64,000 bases of DNA from Saccharina japonica. Lineage: Eukaryota; Sar; Phaeophyceae; Laminariales; Laminariaceae. This document shows, piece by piece, positions 44,301 to 54,846 of the stretch. Within the stretch, counting starts at the first letter, position 1, and every line of letters starts with the position of its first letter. The stretch spans positions 117,044-181,043 of the forward strand of contig MEHQ01002043.1 of NCBI GenBank assembly GCA_008828725.1, read 5' to 3'. The notes beneath the pieces are model-generated. The model saw only the letters and a list, made by a program, of their open reading frames with translations. It was not told the DNA's origin and did not search any database. A program made the position numbers and the translations under genes.

Positions 44301-47300
44301 CCCCCCCCCCTCCCCGACCAAAGATGCCAAGAGACAACATTTTATTTTCCCTTTGACAGCTAGCAACTTTGCCTTGACATGCCTTGACTGACGCCAACAG
44401 CAGTTCTTTGCATTTACAGCAGTAGTGGTCCCTCTATAGCGCCGGTTGCCCGCTATAGCGCCCGGTGTAATCGCTTGCCACAGTTTTCCGTTTCCATACT
44501 AAAACCTATACATATTCCCCAATCCGGAGTAGCGCCGGTTGCCGCTATATATAGCGCCGGTTTTTCCCGCTGGCACATACCGGCGCTATAGAGGGACCAC
44601 TAATTAATGCTGTAGTGTGAAACACTCGGCCCTATTATACACTCTTGGCAGCGCACGTTTTTGCCTTGATTGTCATGCCCCTAATCCGCCTTGCTTGACA
44701 TGCCCCTAACCCGCCTTGCTTGACGTGCCCCTACGTGCCGGTCGCCCCGGTAGTCTAGTGGTCAGCTTTCAAATGCTACTACGTAGCATTGGTGCCCGAG
44801 TTCAAATCCCACCGCGGTGAGATTTTGACATTATTTGCAAAAAGAAAAAGGGACCAATTGCTGAGAGCGCCTTCGTAGCGTGGGTAGGCAGGATTCGACG
44901 CGAGTCGACGAGGGAAGAAAGCGCTGAAATATTCTCGCGACAAAAAAGCAAAGGCACGAACCGTAGTGGGGAGGGAGCAGAACAGCCTACTTGGTGACCC
45001 CGCATCTGAGTTACGACTAAACAAGGAGAGAGAAAAAGAAGGGCGAAGATAATAAATGAGGAGAGAGAAAACAAAAAAAAAACTGCTTTGCCTGACATGC
45101 CCCTAACCCCTACCGTAGCGACGCGCCCTATGTGCAGGAGCATCCTGCAATTTGTTTTGTGCAGGATGCCGGTTTTAATGGGTGAGGCTGGCCTTGTGGG
45201 CCGCATGTTTTTTCTTGGAAAAACGCCATCAAAACACGAAGCGGAGCCGCGTGGCTGCCCCTGCCGACCTCGTTCCCCCCAAAGGGTTGGGATTCGGGTT
45301 CGGGTTAGGGGTATGTCTGGGGTTGGCTTGGTCTGGGTCGACGGGCGAGGTAGAAATTGACCACACACAGCCTGCACAAAAAACATTTGCAGGATGCTCC
45401 TGCACATATAGGGCGCGCCTACCGCAGCCTTACCCCGGGAGGACGAAGCCGTAAGAGTTGAGAAGCTGGGCGTTCGAGATGTGGCCGAAGCTGCTGAACA
45501 GCTCCTCTCCCGCCTTCACCGGATGCACCTGAAAAACGGCCGAAGAAAAAAATCAACACAACAAGATGATCGACACCGACCAAGAGATAGCGAGACCGAC
45601 CCGTCAAACGACAACGTTGAAGTTTGGTATTCATGAAACCGTCACGAGTACATACGTATATACCGAGGTATCACATACCATAGTGCGAGCGAGCACCAGC
45701 ACCAGCAGAGAGAATAACGCTACGAGTACAGTACCAGGTATGTCCGTGTCGTATACACCTGGTACCATTCTGACCCGATATATAAGCACCATTTTAATTA
45801 CATTTTAGTATACAAACGGTCCTTATATTCAAGGTCAGAGTGGTATGTATAGAAGACGAGTCCTTGCGGTTTACCCCAGGTATCTATTAATAGTAGTTCG
45901 GAGAAAGTTCGGATAGTTCGGAAATATTGTTTTTATCAGTTATCACCTCCCCCAACCCAAGCACTGGCCGATGCCGCACGAAACCGTCATTTTTTTTCTT
46001 GTCGTCGTACTTTTTCTGCCAAGTCCCGAAAGAGGTTAAGACAAAGACAGACCTACGCTATTTATTAGCTGTACATCCGAATTGGTTAAAGGTACATTCA
46101 GACCTCTTCTCCCTCTACATGGCACCAAAAAACTGGTCAGAAACCTTAGCCTACTACTGCTACTGGTGGGGGAAAGGACACCCACCCATGCTCGTGGTAC
46201 GGTAGTTGGGGGAGGGGGGGTACTTCGTTTTCATGAATGGCCGTAGTCGTATGACCATAGACCCTCGCATCCCTACAATGCCGGGACGGAGCATGTCGGG
46301 TTTTCACCGACCAGGCAGATATTGCTAGCACCAAGCGCGAAGCGCCGTCAGGTGTTGGGCGAGTCGCATGAAGGGTGAGCTGCATCCTACTGAGAATCGC
46401 TTGTAAGGCGGACTTGCATATGGATGACAGCTTCAATGAGGGGGGGGAGTACTCATTTGCTGCTTGCCTTCGTCATGTCACCATTGAGCACGCTTCCCTT
46501 TCGAGAAGGAGCACCGTTCCTACTCCCAATAATAGAGACACCTCCAACAGTTGGGCGCTCCTTACGTTGCTTTCCATTTATTACGATTTTTTTTTTTTTG
46601 CTAATCTTATCCCCTTCCTGTTTCGCCGCCTCTGGCCACCATCTATCTCCTAACATAGCGATCGCTTTCTCGCTATCATACTATCTAGTGTACCAAACTT
46701 CTCCATGTCACATTCGTCTATTTTCCTCATTTCCTCTTCTAACATACCAGGTATACGATAGAGGGGGGGAGCGGGGGCGTACTTCATTTTCATGTATGGC
46801 CGTAGTCGTATGACCATGGACCTTCGCATCCCTATACTCTGTATACAATGCCGGGACGGAGCATGTCGGGTTTTCACCGACCAGGCAGGCATTGCTAGCA
46901 CTAAGCGCGAAGCGCCATGAGGTGTTGGGCGAGCCGCATGAAGGGTGGGGCTGCATCCTACTAAGAACCGCCTGTGATGCGGACTTTCATATGGATGACA
47001 GCTTCAATGCGTTAATTTAATTTCCGGTGTTTCCCGCTCCCTCTTGGGAGAGTGTCATGCAACGAGCCAACTAAACCTACCCTAGGCCGGGATGGCCGTA
47101 ATAAATAACGCCTTGTTGGAAACCCCCCTTGCGTTAACCTGCTGTATGTAGTTGACGCGTGCTACGGCAAAGGTTAGTTGTAAACCCCCTTGCGTTGAGC
47201 CACCTACCCGTGGGCAGGGTTGCCGTAATAAATAACGCCTTGTTGGATTGTGCCCTCACGGTTTTCATGACGAAGAAGTCTTCCCCGTCCGTACCGATCT

Positions 47301-50300
47301 GCACCGATTGCTTGTCTGGGTCATGATTAAACATGTCGGCTCCCGGGATCATGTGGGGGTCGCCTAACACCGTGAAGCCTCGGGAACGCACCTGCGAAAG
47401 AGAGAGAGCGGCGCGGGGGGTGGGGTGTACTCATGTCATGCATGGACGGTAGCCGTATGACTATGGACACTGGCATCCCTACATCGCTGGGACGGAGCAC
47501 GTCGGGTTTTCACCGACCGGGCAAGAGCTGCGGGGGGGGGTGGGTATGCAGCTGAGATTCTGAGCGGTCGGCCGTGAGCGCAAGCACGTGTTGGCATGTT
47601 CTTCTTTGACGGCAGCGAAACAAGAGCCACGCCTTTACAGTGCGGTAGAGGCCTCTACAGTGCGCTAAATGCCCCTAGAGTGCGGTATATGCCTCTACAG
47701 TGCGGTATGTGCCTCTACAGTGCGGTAAAGGCTTCTACAGTCCAGCGCATGCCGCTAAAATGCGGTACCTATATGTCTCTACAGTGCGGTAGATGCCTCT
47801 ATAGCGAGGTACAGGCCTTTACAGTGCGGTAAATGCCTCCACAGTGCGGTACATGCCTCTACAGTGCGGTATATGCCTCTACAGTGCGGTATATGCCTTT
47901 ACAGTGCGGTAGATGCCTCTACAGTGCGGTGCATGCCTGTAAAATGCGGTACGTAGATGCCTCTACAGTGCTGTAGATGCCTCCACACAGTGCGGTAGAG
48001 GCCTCTACAGTGCGGTAGATGCCTCTACAGTGCGTTAGATGCCTCTACAATGCGGTAGATGCCTCTATATTGCGGTAGAGGCCTCTACAGTGCGGCACGT
48101 AGAACGTAGATGTCTCTACAGTGCGGTAGATGCCTCTACAGTGCGGTAGAGGGGGTACTGCTGCTGGGGCCTCGGCTGAGGAGCTGCTCAATAAGGCATG
48201 CCTTATCGTTGGAATGCCATTATACCATTACACTTGTGTTGTGCCGATGATAGCCACGGAGATGTATCACCCGGTTGCGCAAAATGGGTTGCACTGATGT
48301 TTTTTTCGCAAAAATCGATTCTTTGGGTTGATTTTCTTCTCAAAAATAAAAATATTTTTTTTTGGATTTTTTTTTTTTTTTTAAAGAACGGTTCTTGAGG
48401 ATAATTTTTCTCAACAATCGGTTCTCTTCGGGACGATTTTTCTCAAAAATCGGTTCTTTGGGAAGCTTTTATCAAAAATCAGTTCTTCAATGTTTCCCCC
48501 TCGCAAACTCGGTTCTTGGATGTTTCCCCCCCCCTCAAAAATCTGTTTTTGGATGAGGTACTCGTACAGATTCCCTCATGTGAGTTACCCTGTGAGTCAT
48601 GTGTACTATCCCCCCCCCCCCCTCTGCCTGGTCGGTGAAAACCCGACAGTGCTCCAGTCCCGGCATTGTAGGGATGCGAGGGTCTATGGTCATACGACTA
48701 CGGCCATGCACGAAATGAGTACACCCCCCCCCCCCCCATTGCTGTCTCTGGAAGTGGCCACACCGAAAGTAAAATTAACGTATTGAAGCTGTCATCCATA
48801 TGCAAGTCCGCCTCACAAGCGGTTCTTACTATTAGTATATAGGATGCAGCTCGCCCTTCATGCGACTCGCCCTTCATGCGATTCGCCCAACACCTCACGG
48901 CGCTATGATATCTATACCCTACCCGAAACTCGATTTGAGGGGGGGGGCGTACTCATTTGTTGCTTGCCTTAGTCGTTTGACCATTGACCACGCATCCTTT
49001 TCGAGACGGAGCACTCGACTATTGAGTGGAGGGGGAATGGGGGAGGGGGGAACGCCACGCGACAAACCATTCTATTATATATACGTACTGGCAAGTCATA
49101 CATACCACAAAATATTTTTCTGAACGTACAAATAAACGACAAAACGGGATTGCGAATATATTGGGCAGCTTCTCTCAGCTGAAGAGCCCCCCCCCGCCTA
49201 CCGCACTGTAAAGGCATGGCTCTTAGAACTATCTCACGTGCCAATATATTATAGGGGGGGGGGCGGGGCCCAAAAGTACCCTCCATCTACGTATCGCACC
49301 CCAATCTACCGCACTATAGAGGCATGGGGTCTTGGAGCTATGTCACGTGACAAGTTATTTTTGGGGGGGGTGTACTTCATTTTCATGCATGGCCGTAGTC
49401 GTATGACCATAGACCCTCGCATCCCTACAATGCCGGGATGGAGCATGTCGGGTTTTCACCGACCAGGCATAAACATTGCTAGCACCAAGCGCGAGCTCTT
49501 TTGGGGGGGGCGGGGCCCAAAAAGTACCCTCCATCTACGTACCGCACCCCAATCTACCGCACTATAGAGGCATGGGTCTTAGAACTATGTCACGTGACAA
49601 GTTATTTTGGGGGGGGGTGTACTTCATTTTCATGCACGGCCGTAGTCGTATGACCATAGACCCTCGCATCCCTACAATGCCGGGATGGAGCATGTCGGGT
49701 TTTCACCGACCAGGAATAAACATTGCTACAGCAGTAGCACCAAGCGCGAGTAATTGTTTTGGGGGGGCGGGGCCCAAAAAGTACCCTCCATCTACGCACC
49801 GCACCCCAATCTACCGCACTATAGAGGCATGGGGTCTTAGAACTATGTCACGTGACAAGTTATTTTGGGGGGGGTGTACTTCATTTTCATGCACGGCCGT
49901 AGTCGTATGACCATAGGCCCACGCATCCCTACAATGCCGGGACCGAGCATGTCGGGTTTTCACCGACCAGGCATAAACATTGCTACAGCAGTAGCACCAA
50001 GCGCGAGGATTTTTTTTGGGGGGGCGGGGCCCAAAAAGTACCCTCCATCTACGGCACGAACCGTAGTGGGGAAGGAGAGAGAAGATCCTGCTTTGTGACC
50101 CCGGATCTGAGCTACGAATACGCTACGGAGGGAGAGGGACAGAAGTGCGAAGACAATGAATTGGATAGAAAATAATAAATAATAATGAATCTACCGCACT
50201 ATAGAGGTATGGGGGCTTAAAAATAATGCCGGCTTTGTCTCACTCACCCAGTTGATCCCCTTGGCGAAAGCAGCCTTCGTGCACACGCTCGGTTCCCACA

Positions 50301-53300
50301 TGGTGGGGTGCAACGCTACCACCCGCTGGAAGGCCTCAAACTGGCTGTCCAGGCTTCCCGTACCGACGAGCGGCTCCACGGACGTACCCTGTCCCGGCAG
50401 CAGTGCAGCGCAACCGAACACAAATATTAGAAATAAGAGCGCGACGCGAGGAGCTTGTCGTAGTCGCTAACGCCGTGAGTTGGCTGAATGAATAAAAGTC
50501 GCCAACTAGTTACTATATAGTTGGTTAGCTGAATTCATACATGTCGCCAAATAGTTACATTTTCCGTTGGCTACGAGAGAAAAGTCGGCTATAGCACACG
50601 CCCGGCGGAGTTCCTGCTACTGTGCGGCGTTTTCCTGCGCCGCGCGCGTGCGCTTTTTGTTTAAATCAGGCGAACATCTCGCGCTCCCGCTCAGACCGGC
50701 CAAGCGCTGTCCTGCAAGCCAGCAAGCGCTCTAACCTAGGAGCGGCCCCACCGATTTTCTGAGAACAGACAACATCAAGACTCGGGCAACACCCCTCGCA
50801 AACGGACGCATGCAATCCGAGGGCTGAACAGACCATGGACAAGAGTTCGACCAAAAAAGGATACCATTTTCTTGACGTAAACCACTGGCCTTAACCGTAG
50901 CGACTTTTAAACACCGGCCTTAACCCTCTACCCATGACCGCCTGAGGAATTTCTGGGAAATAAGATGGTTGATGTAATAAGGTGTTATTGTGGACTATCA
51001 ACCATTTTTTTTGTCGAAGTTGGGCCAAGTCGGCCAACCACTACTGATCACTCTACAGCCAAGGAGCGGCTCCGCCAAATTCCACCAAAATTTGCTGAGA
51101 ACACACACAAGACAACATCAAGACTCCGTCAACACCCGACATGGAAAAGGACGCTTGCATGCATGCCTGCAGAAGCTGCAGCTCCGTCTCGTTCCACTCC
51201 ATCGGCAGGCGGTGGTCGTGAGGCAGGACGCTCAGGTAGGGAAAGAACGGCGACGCCTTGCCACGCCCCCGCTCGTGCAGCAGCTGCAGCACCGTGAGGC
51301 ACGCCCGGGTTAATCGCGGCGGGGCAGCCTTGCCATCCCTTCCAGCGTCGACGATGATGATGGCAGGGAAGCACAAAAGAAGGCGACACAAAACAAACAA
51401 ACAAACAAAAAACACCAAATGTGTCCGTTAGACGCGTGCAACGATAGAGGTATACCGTTTTTTGGCTGAAATGGTTTCGGAAGGATCGGGCCCCTTAATC
51501 CAAAACTGTCGTTTTGTTTCATTCTTGTGTTGCAATAAATTTCATTGTATAAGCCAGGTCATGGTACTACTTTTCATCGGGCAGCACTTTTACTTTCCTC
51601 CAAAATCAGTTTCTGGCTGAGGTATAGAGCTCCTCAAGTCACCACCCTTTGAAGGCAAAAAAAAAACATGGTGTTGCACCTCTACCGTAGCATGCGTCGT
51701 TCACAGGAGTACGACGACAGGAAGCAGTCGGTGCGTATTTACAGCAGTTAGTAAAGAAGATGCCTGAATACAGATGTGGGGGGGGGGGGGGGGGGAACAA
51801 GACCAACCATGAAGCTCATGAAGTAGCGGTATGCGACTTGGACCACACACAGGTTCGACCAAAATGGTTCGTATGTACCGCATACAGTAACCAAGATAAC
51901 ACACAAACCACGGGGCGATTTTTCAGAGCCTGCTTCCTCCAAAAACATGCCTTAGAGGGGCCACGGCTTAGAAATGCCTTCGAAGGGCCATGGCTTAGAA
52001 ATGCCTTAGAGGGGCCATGCCTTAGAAACGCCTTAGAGGGGCCATGGCTTAGAAACGCCTTCGAAGGGCCATGGCTTAGAAATGCCTTAAAGGAGCCATG
52101 CCTTAGAAACGCCTTAGAGGGGCCATGGCTTAGAGGGGCACACACAACGAAAAAGGCGGCTTTTGGAAAAAAAATCTCGTCGAGATTTTTCCATAGAAGC
52201 GTCGCTGGGCGGTTTACACTTTCCCGGTTTACACTTTCCCATGTTGTCGAAAAACACAGCTTTGAAATTAATCCGAGGGTGTGTGTTATCTTTATCACCC
52301 GTGTGATACATGCGGTACATAGTGCGCACAAACGCCTCATTACAACACCGTTTCGAGTACTTCTCAGGTGGTCAGAGTAAAAGCTGGCGTTAAGAGTCAA
52401 GGTTATTCCGATTATGTTGCCGAAGCAAGGGTATCCCAATTAGGTTGTCGAAGCAAGATTATTCCAATTATGTAGTCGAAGCAAGGATATTCCAATTATG
52501 TTGTCGAAGCAAGATTATTCCAATTATGTTGTCGAAGCAAGGTTATTCCAATTATCTTATCGAAGCAAGGTTATTCCAATTATGTTGTCGAAACTGTGGG
52601 TAAGCACGGCTCACGAAGCTTGCTTCCTTGGTACATGTTAACTTGGTAGTTTTTTTGTCCTACCGGCCTCTGGAGGTAGAAGGAAGGAGAGAGGCGGGGT
52701 GGGGGCGTGAACCTCGGTGGTTTTTGGGACCCAGAGATAACGGCCAAATAAGAAGTACCAGGTATTATATCAGGTACCAGGCATATGATGAGTTTTGTCT
52801 TTGCCAACTTGCTGTTACACGACTGCTGATATGTGAGAGCTCAGCAGTATATATACAGCAGTATATATACAGCAGTATATATACAGCAGTATACATACAG
52901 TATATACAGTATATATTCCGTAAAGAGCGTTGAGTTTGCACAGGAGTACGTTTTTTTTTCAGCGCTCGTTTTCTCGACAACGGCTTAAGGGTGCAAAAAC
53001 AGTCGAGCATTATATTTTCGGAAGGCTCTTCTCGACCAGCATCTTTCCGAAAACGCCTGATTCGGTATTGGAAAACCTTAACCTTCCCGCCTTCCCGCCT
53101 TCCCGTTCTGGAAATAATCGAGATCTGAAAAAAGGGTCGCACCCCTGTTCGAACTCAACGCTCTTTACGGATATATATATACTTCGAAGTATACGTGTAT
53201 GATAGGACTCCGCTGCGTCCGCGCCGTACGACTCCTTGTTACGTTGCACGACTTCGGCCACCAAATTGTATGACTTCGGCCACACTTTTTTTCATCCCCA

Positions 53301-53584
53301 AATCAAGCGGTAGTATGTAGCCGATGCTGTAATCGTCATGGTTTGGCGTCACTTTCCCTCTCAGGCCTTTCAAAGGGGTCGATAGGTGATACGGTACTAC
53401 TGCTGTATCGCGAAGGCAACATGCCGCTGTCATATCATACCGGGTATGTACGAGTACGTTGTGTACAAGGTATGGCGTAAGCACGTAAGCACAGATAGAT
53501 TCGAGTACCTCTCTCTCAGGTATACCGTAGCACGTAAGCACAGATAGATCCGATTACCCCTCTCTCTCGTTCTCTCTTTCTCTT

Positions 53585-53639
<55 letters not shown>

Positions 53640-54633
53640 TTCCCTCTCTCTCCCTCTCGCTCTGCGTGTCTCTCACCCGGACGAGGTGTTCATGACATCA
53701 GCAGATGCCAGCACTTCTTTCCAGTCCTGATGCGATGCGTCCGTCGTCTCTGGCCCGACGCAGCAGCTGCGCGCCACCCGGACAAGCACAACGTCGGCGG
53801 CAATGTCCTTCGTTGCCACGACGCCCCTGTATCCCTGTCACCAGTTGCGGGCGAGAGAGCTTGTTGACTGGGAGGCATGGCCTCAATTGAGTGGCGGTCA
53901 ACATCGATCGCATTGGCCTGTAAGCGAGTTCTAATCGGAAGCAGTCGTACTGCTGCTGTACGCGGCGTTTGTTTGCGAACCAAAGTCAAGCCGATGTTGC
54001 CGTTGCTCGTGGTACGCTGTTATACATGCATTGCAGCATTCGGCTACCGGTACGAGGACTGCTGTAGCCTACGTAGCACGTTTTACAGTACTGCCGTAGT
54101 TCGTCAACGTTTCGAGTGCGAATCGCGGAGCGCCTACCTACCTACCTACCTATCTACCTACCAGTTTGTACAGAGTAGTAGTCTGAAGCTTGACGCAGCT
54201 TGCCTTTGCAACATGATCGCGTGATCGCTACCGGTGCCTGGTGCGCGCTTGTGGCATCATATCGATATGTGTGATACGTGCAATTACTCGCAGATCGTAC
54301 CCTCACACCCTCACCTCTTTGAACTCGTGAAACAAGTCCACATCAGGGCTCACGTCGACTCCCGGTTCAGAATCTGCCCACTCCAGGAACCGCTTCTTGA
54401 TCTGTGCCAAGAGACAACGCATTACGCATGAGCGTTCATTGTTGGCGTCATGATTGCTACACCCCGCGCAGGTCATATCTATCAGCTGTTATCTGCGTAG
54501 GGCTCTACTTCTGTGGACAGACGCCGCGATAGCGTCAACAGCAGCGGGGATGCTGGAATATCTGCGCTAACGAATCAATGCCCACCTCATTGCCGACCAC
54601 CATGGTAGAGGGAGGCGCCACTGGTTCCGCCAT
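41383..54633 (-). CDS. SET-domain lysine methyltransferase (LSMT/SETD3/SETD6 class)
   Basis: Transfers methyl groups from AdoMet to a protein lysine; the substrate is unknown. Exons on the minus strand: 54633-54586, 54401-54315, 53834-53677, 51338-51167, 50388-50248, 47391-47260, 45528-45434, about 43829-43605, and 41751-41383; about 475 residues, the usual family length. Motifs in order: GYRGVVATKDIAADVVLVRV (SET N-part); LLHERGRGKASPFFPYLSVL and ELQLLQGTSV; VRSRGF; MIPGADMFNHD (AdoMet-binding NH); KAGEELFSSFGHISNAQLL and NSYGFVL (catalytic-region Tyr). A C-terminal Rubis-subs-bind-like domain (LLPESLADMVQ) has an Ala/Gly insert. Phases agree at all joins except the exon 8 acceptor, where no AG is found. 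Intron 4 is GC-AG (CTGCAG|GCATGC). The introns are packed with repeats. Divergent from RRP9. Confidence 0.85.
41752..42362 (-). repeat. ~56-bp minisatellite in the last SET intron
   Basis: About ten units of (A)CAAAATAAAATACGTGGGG, GTACAAAAAGGAAACACGTG and GGGGTCAAACAAC. It begins right at the acceptor of the last exon, so on the coding strand the array supplies the T-rich tract before the splice site. Confidence 0.8.
42494..43170 (-). mobile_element. MITE-G copy split by a SINE1
   Basis: GCACCATGATTTTTGCC to AACCATCTCAGCC belong to MITE-G. A SINE1 on minus (42640-42985, B box GAGTTCGAGCCC and body AGATCCGCGGTCAC) is inserted at the CCATGG position. A TTAA-type MITE remnant follows at about 43031. 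Confidence 0.5.
43190..43515. mobile_element. MITE-F and two TTAA MITEs
   Basis: MITE-F-like 43190-43300 (GGGCATAGTAATCAGGACC ... GGTCCTGATTACTACC). Type B TTAA MITEs lie at about 43349-43436 and 43433-43515, sharing a border. Confidence 0.5.
44020..44320 (-). repeat. Q repeat
   Basis: A locally amplified unit, minus orientation here: GTCGGGTTTTCACCGACC, TACAATGCCGGGACGGAGC, GACCCTCGCATCC and TCGTATGACCATAG. It ends at a G/C homopolymer. Other copies: 46205-46445 (+), 46765-47030 (+), 47420-47550 (+), 48620-48905 (-) and a tandem set at 49360-50020. Confidence 0.65.
44425..44600. mobile_element. TA-flanked MITE (Tc1/mariner-like)
   Basis: Inverted ends GTGGTCCCTCTATAGCGCCGG and CCGGCGCTATAGAGGGACCAC, flanked by TA on both sides. 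176 bp, non-coding, with further internal GCGCCGGTT copies. Confidence 0.6.
44740..45085 (+). mobile_element. SINE1, full-length copy
   Basis: Head GCCGGTCGCCCCGGTAGTC, B box GAGTTCAAATCCC, and body through GGGCGAAGATAATAAATG to an A-rich tail. TGAC(G/A)TGCCCCTA(A)C occurs on both sides, but this word is already repeated nearby, so a target duplication is unproven. Confidence 0.7.
45120..45419. mobile_element. Mutator-like MITE beside a SET splice donor
   Basis: Flanked by 9-bp TACCGTAGC (45111-45119) and TACCGCAGC (45420-45428), one mismatch. Same family as 40880-41172. Its edge is 14 bp from the end of SET exon 7 (45434), within the intron. Confidence 0.7.
45762..45846. mobile_element. MITE-I copy
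   Basis: ACCATTCTGACCCGATATATAAG ends pair with CTTATATTCAAGGTCAGAGTGG. Confidence 0.45.
46205..47030 (+). repeat. Q and R repeats in SET intron 6
   Basis: Q units at 46205-46445 and 46765-47030, with an R unit (46438-46580) between. Each starts at a G homopolymer followed by GTACT. Confidence 0.6.
47630..48155 (+). repeat. 20-bp minisatellite
   Basis: About 25 units of GCCTCTACAGTGCGGTAGAT with point variants. The unit matches, on the other strand, the TCTACCGCACTATAGAGGCAT segment of the 240-bp repeat at 49190-50210. Confidence 0.85.
48300..48560 (+). repeat. ~30-bp degenerate minisatellite
   Basis: Six to eight units around CTCAAAAATCGGTTCTTTGG, decaying to the right. Confidence 0.6.
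49190..50210 (+). repeat. 240-bp tandem repeat containing Q units
   Basis: Three full units and parts: CACCCCAATCTACCGCACTA, CTATGTCACGTGACAAGTTA, G-run, a Q unit, GGCGGGGCCCAAAAAGTACC and CTCCATCTACG. A SINE1 fragment (50053-50175) is inserted in the last. It lies in SET intron 5. Confidence 0.8.
51431..51691. mobile_element. MITE-G, complete reference copy
   Basis: Inverted ends GACGCGTGCAACGATAGAGG and CCTCTACCGTAGCATGCGTC. Internal CTCCTTAA/CCCAAA, GTTGCAATAAA and GGTATAGAGCTCCTCAAG. 261 bp, non-coding. No clear target duplication. Confidence 0.6.
51945..52140 (+). repeat. 27-bp minisatellite
   Basis: Seven units of GCCTTAGAGGGGCCATGGCT + TAGAAAC. With a period of nine codons, both strands stay open for about 206 codons (51760-52380 and its antisense). 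It is in SET intron 3, so I do not call it a gene. Confidence 0.75.
52390..52610 (+). repeat. 28-bp minisatellite
   Basis: Seven to eight units of TTATTCCAATTATGTTGTCG + AAGCAAGG. Head-to-tail with no spacers. Confidence 0.75.
52850..52915 (+). repeat. TACAGCAGTATA tandem tract
   Basis: Four perfect 13-bp units of (T)ATACAGCAGTATA, then decayed TACAGTATA units. Confidence 0.75.
52918..53172. mobile_element. S element, single TIR-bounded copy
   Basis: Inverted ends CCGTAAAGAGCGTTGAGTT and AACTCAACGCTCTTTACGG enclose one S unit (TTTTCGGAAGGCTC ... CGAAAACGCCTGATTCGG) and CTTCCCGCC repeats. This is the likely source form of the S arrays at 18880 and 33135. AT-rich flanks obscure any target duplication. 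Confidence 0.65.
53563..53665 (+). repeat. (CT)n microsatellite
   Basis: More than 40 CT units with TT and CC interruptions, just downstream (on the coding strand) of SET exon 3. Confidence 0.9.
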
Positions 54634-54846
54634 AGTGCAGACTCTACTGGTTCTCTGGATATGTCAACTCTTGCAAGTCTGCCCTCTAGCAGGTTAGCAG
54701 GTTGCTTCGGCCTGCACGAGACGCGGCGCAATCAGATTTAATCCAGACCCCTTCTCCCAAACGCCAAACGCCGCTTAAATATACTGGAAACCCATGCATT
54801 TCAAGAGTGTGGTCGAAGCGGATACCACTTGAGTTGCTCTGCTGCG
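54634..54846. promoter_or_regulatory. Probable bidirectional promoter, SET / RRP9
   Basis: 213 bp between divergent start codons. On the plus strand a TATA-like TTAAATATA lies at about 54775-54783, 64 bp before the RRP9 ATG. AGCAGGTTAGCAGGTTGC (direct repeat) and GACGCGGCGCAATC lie in the middle. No repeat element has inserted here. It also contains both 5' UTRs, so the core promoter must be compact. Confidence 0.6.

Noticed and set aside
51945-52610. Possible CRISPR-like array (27-28 bp units)
   Set aside because: Units are joined head to tail with no unique spacers; minisatellites in a eukaryotic intron.
53690-53989. 99-codon minus ORF in the frame opening with MTLVRKQTPRT
   Set aside because: The true frame here is another one (GYRGVVATKDIA...), SET exon 3, with phase-consistent splice sites.
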